From contig NZ_FNTG01000001.1 of NCBI RefSeq assembly GCF_900104795.1, positions 4,216,001-4,280,000 on the forward strand: a stretch of DNA of 64,000 nucleotides, read 5' to 3'. The position numbers and the translations under genes are program-made. Of this stretch, positions 56,660 through 64,000 are shown piece after piece; position 1 is the first letter of the stretch; each line of letters opens with the position of its first letter. A model generated the notes under the pieces. It saw only the letters and a list, made by a program, of their open reading frames with translations. It did no database searches and had not been told where the DNA came from. This stretch comes from Burkholderia sp. WP9 (GTDB lineage Bacteria > Pseudomonadota > Gammaproteobacteria > Burkholderiales > Burkholderiaceae).

Positions 56660-57658
56660 ATGAAACGTAGAATTTTTCTCACGCTGGCAGCAGCGGCGAC
56701 GGGTGTGCTCTTCAATGCACCGGTCGCGCAAGCCGCTGATCCGGTGAAGATCGGCTTCCTCGTGAAGCAGCCGGAAGAGCCGTGGTTCCAGGACGAGTGG
56801 AAGTTCGCCGAAATCGCCGCCAAGGAGAAGGGCTTCACGCTGGTGAAGATCGGCGCGCCGTCGGGCGAGAAGGTGATGAGCGCAATCGACAACCTGTCGG
56901 CGCAGAAGGCGCAAGGCTTCGTGATCTGCACGCCTGACGTCAAGCTCGGACCGGGCATCGTCGCGAAAGCGAAGGCCGACGGCCTGAAGATGATGACGGT
57001 GGACGACCGTCTGGTCGACGGCGCGGGCAAGCCGATCGCGTCGGTGCCGCATATGGGCATCTCGGCATACAACATCGGCAAGCAGGTCGGCGACGGCCTG
57101 GCTGCGGAAATCAAGAAGCGCGGCTGGGACATGAAGGACGTGGGCGCGATCGACGTGACCTACGAACAGCTGCCGACCGCGCATGACCGCACGAGCGGCG
57201 CGACTGACGCCCTGATTGCCGCTGGCTTCCCGAAGGCGAACATCATCGCCGCGCCGCAAGCGAAGACCGACACGGAAAACGCGTTCAACGCCGCCAACAT
57301 CGCGTTGACGAAGAATCCGAACTTCAAGCACTGGGTGGCCTACGCACTGAACGACGAAGGTGTGCTCGGCGCGGTGCGCGCAGCGGAAGGCCGCGGCTTC
57401 AAGGCGGACAACATGATCGGTATCGGCATCGGCGGCTCGGAGTCGGCACTCAACGAGTTCAAGAAGCCGTCGCCGACGGGTTTCTACGGCACGGTCATCA
57501 TCAGCCCGAAGCGCCATGGCGAAGAAACCTCGACGCTGATGTACGACTGGATCACGCAAGGCAAGGCACCGCCGGCACTGACGCTGACCAGCGGCATGCT
57601 GGCCACGCGTGACAACGTTGCCGACGTGCGCCAGAAGATGGGCCTCGCGGCGAATTGA
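56660..57658 (+). CDS. Periplasmic sugar-binding protein (AraF-like, arabinose/galactose ABC importer)
   Basis: 332 residues. The signal peptide is cleaved after AQA (residue 25). The mature part begins ADPVKIGFLVKQPEEPWFQDEWKFA, like the L-arabinose-binding protein AraF. It delivers sugar to the ABC transporter encoded downstream. CAGGAG lies 9 bases before the ATG at 56660. A strong hairpin follows the gene. Confidence 0.93.
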   Translation: MKRRIFLTLAAAATGVLFNAPVAQAADPVKIGFLVKQPEEPWFQDEWKFAEIAAKEKGFTLVKIGAPSGEKVMSAIDNLSAQKAQGFVICTPDVKLGPGIVAKAKADGLKMMTVDDRLVDGAGKPIASVPHMGISAYNIGKQVGDGLAAEIKKRGWDMKDVGAIDVTYEQLPTAHDRTSGATDALIAAGFPKANIIAAPQAKTDTENAFNAANIALTKNPNFKHWVAYALNDEGVLGAVRAAEGRGFKADNMIGIGIGGSESALNEFKKPSPTGFYGTVIISPKRHGEETSTLMYDWITQGKAPPALTLTSGMLATRDNVADVRQKMGLAAN

Positions 57659-57694
57659 GCTGGTTGACTCAGTAGGTGATGAAATGAAGTGAAC

Positions 57695-57732
57695 TGCCGG
57701 CGCGCCTTCTTACAAAGATCGGCGCGCCGGCA
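57695..57732 (+). promoter_or_regulatory. Intercistronic hairpin after the sugar-binding-protein gene
   Basis: TGCCGGCGCGCC pairs perfectly with GGCGCGCCGGCA around a 14-base loop. There is no T-tract. Such stems protect the upstream message and raise binding protein over ATPase and permease. Confidence 0.75.
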
Positions 57733-57790
57733 ACAGCAAAAAAGATGAGTAGTAAAGACAGACGGTTCACACGAAGCATTAGGAGGCGAA

Positions 57791-59323
57791 GTGTCAGCGA
57801 CGCTACGTTTTGACAATATCGGCAAGGTCTTTCCAGGCGTGCGCGCGCTCGACGGTGTGTCCTTCGACGTCAACGTCGGCCAGGTGCACGGCCTGATGGG
57901 CGAAAACGGCGCAGGGAAATCGACCCTGCTGAAAATTCTCGGCGGTGAATATCAGCCCGACTCGGGCCGCGTGATGATCGACGGCAACGAGGTGCGCTTC
58001 TCGAGCGCGGCGTCGTCGATCGCGGCAGGGATCGCGGTGATTCACCAGGAACTGCAATACGTGCCCGATCTGACGGTCGCGGAAAACCTGCTGCTCGGGC
58101 AACTGCCGAACTCGCTCGGCTGGGTCAACAAGCGCGAAGCCAAACGCTTCGTGCGCGAACGCCTCGAAGCGATGGGCGTGGCGCTCGATCCGAACGCGAA
58201 GCTGCGCAAGCTCTCGATCGCGCAACGCCAGATGGTGGAAATCTGCAAGGCGCTGCTGCGCAACGCGCGCGTGATCGCCTTGGACGAGCCGACCAGCTCG
58301 CTGTCGCATCGCGAGACCGAGGTGCTGTTCAAGCTCGTGCGCGACCTGCGCGCCGACAATCGCGCGATGATCTACATCTCGCACCGAATGGACGAGATCT
58401 ACGAGCTATGCGACGCCTGCACGATCTTCCGCGACGGCCGCAAGATCGCGTCGCACCCGACGCTCGAAGGCGTGTCGCGCGACACCATCGTCAGCGAGAT
58501 GGTGGGGCGGGAAATTTCGGACATCTATAACTATTCGGCGCGGCCGCTCGGCGAAGTGCGCTTCGCGGCGAAAGCAATCGAAGGCCACGCGCTTGCGCAA
58601 CCGGCCAGCTTCGAAGTGCGGCGCGGCGAGATCGTCGGCTTTTTCGGTCTGGTGGGCGCGGGCCGCAGCGAACTGATGCATCTGGTGTACGGCGCAGATC
58701 ACAAGAAGGGCGGCGAGCTGGTGCTCGACGGCAAGCCGATCAAGGTGCGCAGCGCGGGCGAAGCGATCCGGCACGGCATCGTGCTGTGTCCGGAAGACCG
58801 CAAGGAAGAGGGCATCGTCGCGATGGCGACCGTGTCGGAGAACATCAACATCAGTTGCCGCCGTCACTATCTGCGCGCGGGGATATTCCTCGATCGCAAG
58901 AAGGAAGCGGAAACCGCGGACCGTTTCATCAAGCTCCTGAAGATCAAGACGCCGAGCCGCCGCCAGAAGATTCGTTTCCTCTCGGGCGGTAATCAACAGA
59001 AGGCGATTCTGTCGCGCTGGTTGGCCGAGCCGGATCTGAAAGTGGTGATTCTCGACGAGCCGACGCGCGGTATCGACGTCGGCGCGAAGCACGAAATTTA
59101 CAACGTGATCTATCAGCTTGCCGAACGCGGCTGCGCGATCGTGATGATTTCGTCGGAGTTGCCGGAAGTGCTCGGCGTGTCCGACCGGATCGTCGTGATG
59201 CGCCAGGGCCGGATTTCCGGCGAACTGGCGCGCAAGGATGCAACGGAACAATCGGTGTTGAGCCTCGCGCTGCCGCAAAGCTCGACCGCGCTGCCCGAAA
59301 CCGCTGCCCAACAGGCGGCCTGA
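57791..59323 (+). CDS. Sugar ABC transporter ATPase (AraG-like)
   Basis: 510 residues with two ABC domains. The first has Walker [10 protein letters not shown] (37-45) and a signature LSIAQRQ; the second has a degenerate Walker A (GLVGAGRSE) with signature LSGGNQQ and Walker [11 protein letters not shown], as usual for the RbsA/AraG/MglA family. It powers uptake with the permease. The start is GTG, with AGGAGG only 4 bases before. Confidence 0.95.
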   Translation: MSATLRFDNIGKVFPGVRALDGVSFDVNVGQVHGLMGENGAGKSTLLKILGGEYQPDSGRVMIDGNEVRFSSAASSIAAGIAVIHQELQYVPDLTVAENLLLGQLPNSLGWVNKREAKRFVRERLEAMGVALDPNAKLRKLSIAQRQMVEICKALLRNARVIALDEPTSSLSHRETEVLFKLVRDLRADNRAMIYISHRMDEIYELCDACTIFRDGRKIASHPTLEGVSRDTIVSEMVGREISDIYNYSARPLGEVRFAAKAIEGHALAQPASFEVRRGEIVGFFGLVGAGRSELMHLVYGADHKKGGELVLDGKPIKVRSAGEAIRHGIVLCPEDRKEEGIVAMATVSENINISCRRHYLRAGIFLDRKKEAETADRFIKLLKIKTPSRRQKIRFLSGGNQQKAILSRWLAEPDLKVVILDEPTRGIDVGAKHEIYNVIYQLAERGCAIVMISSELPEVLGVSDRIVVMRQGRISGELARKDATEQSVLSLALPQSSTALPETAAQQAA

Positions 59324-59377
59324 ACATCATTCGGACGAAAGTCCGGCAACCCGTGGGGAACGGGAGGAGTCTTCAAC

Positions 59378-60394
59378 ATGCAAGCCAGAGAAAACCTCGC
59401 GCAACAGGCCGCCAAGAGCGCCGCTGATGCGCTGATTCCGCAGTCCAACGACAAGGCGAAATGGTGGCAGCAGATCACCGAGTACAGCCTGATCGTGATC
59501 TTCGTCGTGATGTTCGTCACGATGTCGCTGACCGTCGATCACTTCTTCTCGATCGAGAACATGCTCGGCCTCGCGCTGTCGATTTCGCAGATCGGCATGG
59601 TCGCGTGCACGATGATGTTCTGTCTGGCCTCGCGCGACTTCGACCTCTCGGTCGGTTCGACGGTCGCGTTCGCCGGCGTGCTGTGCGCGATGGTGCTCAA
59701 CGCCACCGGCAACACCTTCATTGCGATCATCGCCGCGGTGGCGGCGGGCGCCGTGATCGGCTTCGTCAACGGCGCGGTGATCGCGTATCTGCGCATCAAC
59801 GCGCTGATCACCACGCTCGCCACGATGGAAATCGTCCGCGGTCTCGGCTTTATCGTCTCGCACGGTCAGGCGGTCGGCGTGTCGTCGGACACGTTCATCG
59901 CGCTGGGCGGCTTGAGCTTCTTTGGCGTGTCGCTGCCGATCTGGGTCACGCTGCTGTGCTTCATCGTGTTCGGCGTGATGCTCAACCAGACCGTGTACGG
60001 CCGCAATACGCTCGCCATCGGCGGCAATCCGGAAGCGTCGCGTCTGGCCGGTATCAACGTGGAACGCACGCGCGTCTACATCTTCCTGATTCAGGGCGCG
60101 GTGACCGCGCTGGCCGGTGTGATTCTGGCCTCGCGTATCACGTCGGGTCAGCCGAATGCCGCGGAAGGTTTCGAGCTGAACGTGATCTCGGCGTGCGTCT
60201 TGGGCGGCGTCTCGCTGCTCGGCGGCCGCGCGACGATTTCCGGCGTCGTGATCGGCGTGCTGATCATGGGTACGGTCGAGAACGTGATGAACCTGATGAA
60301 CATCGACGCGTTCTATCAGTACCTCGTGCGCGGCGCGATCCTGCTCGCCGCCGTGCTGCTCGACCAGTTGAAGAACCGCGGCTCGCGGGATTAA
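59378..60394 (+). CDS. Sugar ABC transporter permease (AraH-like)
   Basis: 338 residues with about nine membrane helices after a soluble 25-residue N-terminus. It has the BPD_transp_2 family segments (GVLCAMVLNATGN, GRNTLAIGGNPEASRLAGI). It forms the channel of the importer with the preceding two genes; GAGG-type signal before the ATG. Confidence 0.95.
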   Translation: MQARENLAQQAAKSAADALIPQSNDKAKWWQQITEYSLIVIFVVMFVTMSLTVDHFFSIENMLGLALSISQIGMVACTMMFCLASRDFDLSVGSTVAFAGVLCAMVLNATGNTFIAIIAAVAAGAVIGFVNGAVIAYLRINALITTLATMEIVRGLGFIVSHGQAVGVSSDTFIALGGLSFFGVSLPIWVTLLCFIVFGVMLNQTVYGRNTLAIGGNPEASRLAGINVERTRVYIFLIQGAVTALAGVILASRITSGQPNAAEGFELNVISACVLGGVSLLGGRATISGVVIGVLIMGTVENVMNLMNIDAFYQYLVRGAILLAAVLLDQLKNRGSRD

Positions 60395-60433
60395 ACGCGC
60401 GACCCACTCACTTGCTCTAAAAGGAATCGAACG

Positions 60434-61234
60434 ATGTCGTCTCCGGCCAATGCAAACGCCCGTCTCGCGGACAGCACCTTCGCACGCTATCCGAGTCTTG
60501 TGGATCGCACGGTATTGATCACGGGCGGCGCGACCGGCATCGGCGCATCGTTCGTCGAGCATTTTGCGGCGCAAGGCGCACGCGTCGCGTTCTTCGATAT
60601 CGATGCGAGCGCCGGTGAAGCGCTCGCCGACGAACTCGGCGATTCGAAGCACAAGCCGCTGTTTTTGCCGTGCGATCTCACCGATATCGACGCGCTGCAA
60701 AAAGCGATCGCCGACGTGAAGGCCACGCTTGGGCCCATTCAGGTGCTGGTGAACAACGCCGCGAATGACAAACGCCACACGATCGGCGAAGTCACGCGCG
60801 AGTCGTTCGACGCTGGCATTGCGGTGAATATCCGTCACCAGTTCTTCGCGGCGCAAGCGGTGATGGAAGACATGAAGGCGGCCAACGGCGGCTCGATCAT
60901 CAACCTCGGTTCGATCAGCTGGATGTTGAAGAACGGCGGCTATCCGGTGTATGTCATGTCGAAGTCGGCGGTGCAGGGTTTGACGCGCGGTCTCGCGCGC
61001 GACCTCGGTCACTTCAATATCCGCGTCAATACGCTGGTGCCGGGCTGGGTGATGACCGAGAAGCAGAAGCGCCTGTGGCTCGACGACGCGGGCCGTCGCT
61101 CGATCAAGGAAGGGCAGTGTATCGACGCCGAGCTGGAACCGGCCGACCTCGCCCGCATGGCGCTCTTCCTCGCCGCCGACGACAGCAAGATGATCACCGC
61201 GCAGGACATCATCGTCGACGGAGGCTGGGCGTGA
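60434..61234 (+). CDS. SDR-family aldose dehydrogenase candidate (galactose/arabinose 1-dehydrogenase)
   Basis: 266 residues. TGGATGIG for NAD(P), NNAA, and Ser in LGSISWML with YVMSK form the cofactor and catalytic sites. Its sequence and place before the lactonase fit the enzyme oxidising D-galactose or L-arabinose to the lactone; the substrate is inference. AAGGAA before the ATG. The stop codon overlaps the GTG of the lactonase gene. Confidence 0.88.
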   Translation: MSSPANANARLADSTFARYPSLVDRTVLITGGATGIGASFVEHFAAQGARVAFFDIDASAGEALADELGDSKHKPLFLPCDLTDIDALQKAIADVKATLGPIQVLVNNAANDKRHTIGEVTRESFDAGIAVNIRHQFFAAQAVMEDMKAANGGSIINLGSISWMLKNGGYPVYVMSKSAVQGLTRGLARDLGHFNIRVNTLVPGWVMTEKQKRLWLDDAGRRSIKEGQCIDAELEPADLARMALFLAADDSKMITAQDIIVDGGWA

Positions 61235-62145
61235 GTGCGAACGCTTCGTCAGGCGCGGCTGCACAGCGCGCGGCGCTGCTGCTCGACACGAAGTGCACGC
61301 TCGGCGAAGGCGCGACATGGTGCGCGCAAACCGGCCGCTTCTACTGGACGGATATCGAAGGCGCGCGCCTGTGGCGCTATGACCCGAGCGACGGCCGCAG
61401 CACGTTCTGGCGCATGCCCGAGCGGCTTGCCACGTTTGCGCTGTGCGCCGATCCGCATCACCTGTTGCTTGGTCTCGCCACGCATCTCGCGTTCTTCGAT
61501 CTCGCTACCGGCGAGACACGGCGCATCGTCGACGTCGAACCCGGTTTGAACACGCGCGTGAACGACGGCCGCTGCGACCGTCAGGGCCGCTTCGTCTTCG
61601 GGACCAAAGATGAGAGCGCGCCGGTGCAGCCCGTCGGCGGGTTCTACCGTCTCAATCACGATTTGTCGCTGGAGCGTTTGCCGCTGCCCGCGCCGGCGAT
61701 CTCGAACAGCATCGCGTTCAGTCCCGACGGCGCGACGATGTACTACTGCGATTCGCCCACGCGCGAAATCCGCGTCTGCGACTATCGCGCGGATGGCAGC
61801 GTCGCCAACGATCGCCTCTTCACGCGCCTGACCGACGCCACCGGCGAACCCGACGGCTCGACTGTCGATCGCGACGGCGGGCTGTGGAACGCGCAGTGGG
61901 GCGGCCGGCGGGTGGTGCGTTATGGCCCGGACGGCGTGGAAACGGAGCGCGTCGACGTGCCGACCGCGCAGCCCAGTTGCGTCGCGCTGGGCGGGGCGCA
62001 ACTCGGCACGCTGTACATTACGAGCGCGCGTTGCGACCTCGATGCGGCCGCGCTCGCCGACGATACGCGGGCGGGCGGCGTGTTCATCGCGACGCCCGGA
62101 CGGCGTGGTTTGCCGGAACCGGTGTTCCAAGGCGCGCCTGCTTAG
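61231..62145 (+). CDS. SMP-30/gluconolactonase-family sugar lactonase
   Basis: 304 residues, a six-bladed propeller. Metal ligands: Glu in TLGEGATW, Asn in AISNSIAFSPDG and Asp in EPDGSTVDRDG. It opens the galactono- or arabino-lactone produced by the SDR. It starts at a GTG overlapping the SDR stop (GTGA), which rules out a longer upstream frame. Confidence 0.92.
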   Translation: MSANASSGAAAQRAALLLDTKCTLGEGATWCAQTGRFYWTDIEGARLWRYDPSDGRSTFWRMPERLATFALCADPHHLLLGLATHLAFFDLATGETRRIVDVEPGLNTRVNDGRCDRQGRFVFGTKDESAPVQPVGGFYRLNHDLSLERLPLPAPAISNSIAFSPDGATMYYCDSPTREIRVCDYRADGSVANDRLFTRLTDATGEPDGSTVDRDGGLWNAQWGGRRVVRYGPDGVETERVDVPTAQPSCVALGGAQLGTLYITSARCDLDAAALADDTRAGGVFIATPGRRGLPEPVFQGAPA

Positions 62146-62371
62146 CGCAGAATGACGCTGCCTCGGTCTCGAGGCAGCAACGAAGCAACGCAGCAACGAA
62201 GCGCAATGAGGCATTGAATCTGAAAGTGTGTCGCAAGTTGATGTTGCAATACCAGTGGCAGCAAATCGGCAGCATGCAGTTCGGACCCAGAGGCGACCCG
62301 GTCAAGAAAATCGCCCTACAGCATCCGTCAGCAATGACGGCAACGTCCCAAGCCTCTCGATGGAGCCAGAT

Positions 62372-63433
62372 ATGACTGTTGCGAATCTCGTTTCCTCCTC
62401 CCCACAGACCTCTCAGAGCCGACGCTCGCGACTCGCCGCGGCGGCCAATCCGGTGCTTCCGGGTCCCAGCACGTCGGCGGTGGCCGTCGGCGAAACCAGC
62501 GGCGGCGATGTCGCGTGCATTACGCTCGCCAATGCGCATTTGCGTCTCGATGTCGCGCCGACGCTCGGTGGCGGCGTCACCCGTTTCGACTGGCGCAACG
62601 ACGGCGCGCTCACGCCGATCTTCCGGCGCTGCCGCCATGTCGGGGTCGATACGCAACCGAACGAACTCGCCTGCTATCCGCTGCTGCCGTATTCGAACCG
62701 GATCGGCGGCGGGCATTTCAACGTGGCGGGCCGTCGCGTCGAGGTGCCGCGCAATCGCGCCGACGAACCCCTGCCGATTCACGGCGACGGTTGGCAATCG
62801 GCCTGGCAGGTCGCCGAGTCGGACCGTGAAAACGTGCGGCTCACGCTCGATCGCCGCGATGGCAAGCCCTACGCATACAGTGCGACGCAAACCTATACGC
62901 TGGACGGCCCGACGCTCGTCGTGACGCTCGAAATCGAAAACGCCGGGCGTGAAGCGCTGCCTTTTGGGCTGGGCGTACATCCCTTCTTCGTGCGTGACGC
63001 GGACACCGAGTTGTCGGCGGCGGCCGGCGGCCTGTGGCTCTCCGGCGACGACTGGCTGCCCGTGCGGCACGTGCCGGCGCCGCCCGCCTGGCAATTCGGC
63101 GTGGCGTATCCGCTGCCGGAAACCATCGTCAATCACGCTTTCACCGGCTGGAGCGGCCAGGCGGCGGTGGTGTGGCCCAAGCGCCGCCTGTCGCTGAACA
63201 TTGCCGCCGATACCGACTACTACGTGCTGTACACGCCGCCGGGCGAAGACTTCTTCTGCTTCGAACCCGTCGATCATCCGATCAACGCGATGAATCTGGC
63301 CGGCGGCGCGAGTGAAAACGGCATGACCTTGCTGGGACGCGGCGAGCGTCTCACGCGCACGTTCCGCTTCACCGTCGAGCGCACCGGTTTGCGCTCGATG
63401 CCGGGAGCGCGCGGCTCGAAGCGCAAGCAGTAG
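62372..63433 (+). CDS. Aldose 1-epimerase (GalM-like)
   Basis: 353 residues. The catalytic His residues are in PIHGDGW and GLGVHPFF, the Glu in FCFEPVDHP. It interconverts alpha and beta sugar anomers before oxidation. The ATG at 62372 has GGAG 6 bases upstream. It is separated from the lactonase by 226 bp with short repeats (AGCAACGAAGCAACG) and may be transcribed on its own. Confidence 0.9.
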   Translation: MTVANLVSSSPQTSQSRRSRLAAAANPVLPGPSTSAVAVGETSGGDVACITLANAHLRLDVAPTLGGGVTRFDWRNDGALTPIFRRCRHVGVDTQPNELACYPLLPYSNRIGGGHFNVAGRRVEVPRNRADEPLPIHGDGWQSAWQVAESDRENVRLTLDRRDGKPYAYSATQTYTLDGPTLVVTLEIENAGREALPFGLGVHPFFVRDADTELSAAAGGLWLSGDDWLPVRHVPAPPAWQFGVAYPLPETIVNHAFTGWSGQAAVVWPKRRLSLNIAADTDYYVLYTPPGEDFFCFEPVDHPINAMNLAGGASENGMTLLGRGERLTRTFRFTVERTGLRSMPGARGSKRKQ

Positions 63434-63675
63434 CGGGCGAGGGTGGCGCGACAGGGCGGACGTGTGCATGCCCTGATGCGCTGCGGGCAATCGGCTCGCA
63501 CGCTTCGCGAGCGCCGGGCCGATGCCGTGCGCACCTAGGGCGCGTTGCGGACGCTAGCCTCGCCTGTCCGCATCTCGCTCCGGACCAACGCTGCGCACGC
63601 TCGCAGCGCGGACCGCCCCGCAGGACGGGTAAAATACGCGCCTCTTCCGTTTTCCTGCTCGCCGCGAGACCCACC

Positions 63676-64000
63676 ATGTCCAATTTCATCCAGACACTCA
63701 ACGACGCCTGGCAGCGCACCAACTCGCTGCTGTGCGTCGGCCTCGATCCCGAGCCCACTAAATTCCCGGGCGCGCTCGCGGGCCGGCCCGAAGCGATTTT
63801 CGACTTCTGCCGCACGATCGTCGACGCAACGGCGCCGTATGCGTCGTCGTTCAAACCGCAGATTGCCTACTTCGCGGCACATCGCGCGGAAGACCAGCTC
63901 GAGCAGTTGATCGCCCACATTCACGCGAACCATCCGGGGCTGCCGGTGATTCTGGATGCGAAGCGCGGCGACATCGGCAGCACCGCCGAGCAATATGCGC
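63676..64000 (+). CDS. pyrF: Orotidine 5'-phosphate decarboxylase, N-terminal part, cut by window edge
   Basis: 108 residues seen, beginning [35 protein letters not shown] and the active-site segment [17 protein letters not shown] mark the longer (type 2) PyrF family of about 270 residues. It makes UMP from OMP. The remainder is to the right of the window. Confidence 0.95.
   Translation, partial: MSNFIQTLNDAWQRTNSLLCVGLDPEPTKFPGALAGRPEAIFDFCRTIVDATAPYASSFKPQIAYFAAHRAEDQLEQLIAHIHANHPGLPVILDAKRGDIGSTAEQYA

Overview
The window looks like chromosomal DNA of a Burkholderiaceae bacterium, most likely Paraburkholderia. The evidence is the high GC content, the gene order ispB-rplU-rpmA-obgE-proB-CNP1-rppH-proS, the aroQ-accB-accC-prmA-DUF3426-tpx run, a histone H1-like Lys/Ala protein, and an IclR-dgoK-dgoA-SDR-araFGH-type sugar operon. 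The assignment rests on recognising protein families by eye; no database search was possible.

There are two regions of different character. Positions 1 to about 16.7 kb are an accessory genomic island with looser codon use and more AT. It ends at a tyrosine recombinase next to a tRNA-Pro(CGG) gene. From the tRNA leftwards, almost all genes lie on the minus strand: the integrase; a three-gene HipA-like kinase module; poorly conserved small genes; a tight DNA-adenine methylase / metallophosphoesterase / Orc-like ATPase / 306-aa unknown cassette; a DUF2188 protein; a protein with a PD-(D/E)XK-like motif; and, at the left edge, a membrane-anchored TerB-N/TerB/TerB-C protein translationally coupled to a DUF2791-type ATPase (the first two genes of what looks like a Shango-type defence system, cut by the window). 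The methylase cassette is the best candidate for an undescribed anti-phage system.

Positions 16.7 to 50.8 kb are core genome: isoprenoid and ribosome genes (ispB divergent from rplU-rpmA), obgE, proB, a CNP1-like lipoprotein, rppH, proS, marC, hpt, ffh, ypjD, ampD, class Ia ribonucleotide reductase nrdA and nrdB, a histone H1-like protein, a SlyB-like lipoprotein, a PfkB kinase, tpx, a DUF3426 zinc-ribbon protein, prmA, accCB, aroQ, a TlpA-like thioredoxin, a possible nucleotidyltransferase-fold protein, mpl, a YqiA-like hydrolase, an RNase II-family enzyme, aroE and mtgA. The nrdA leader carries a sigma70-like promoter overlapped by a pair of NrdR-like boxes 31 bp apart, followed by four DnaA-box-like 9-mers at an exact 12-bp period.

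Positions 50.9 to 52.7 kb hold a pair of imperfect inverted repeats of about 0.3 kb, each with a perfect 32-bp palindrome, flanking one small gene. The 3' half of mtgA beside it has strikingly different codon use.

Positions 53.0 to 63.4 kb form a sugar catabolic operon read rightwards: IclR regulator, dgoK, dgoA, SDR, periplasmic sugar-binding protein, two-domain ABC ATPase, permease, second SDR, SMP-30 lactonase and aldose 1-epimerase. Together these give uptake of galactose or arabinose, mutarotation, oxidation to the lactone, hydrolysis, and the last two steps of the De Ley-Doudoroff route; the aldonate dehydratase is not in the window. The window ends inside pyrF.
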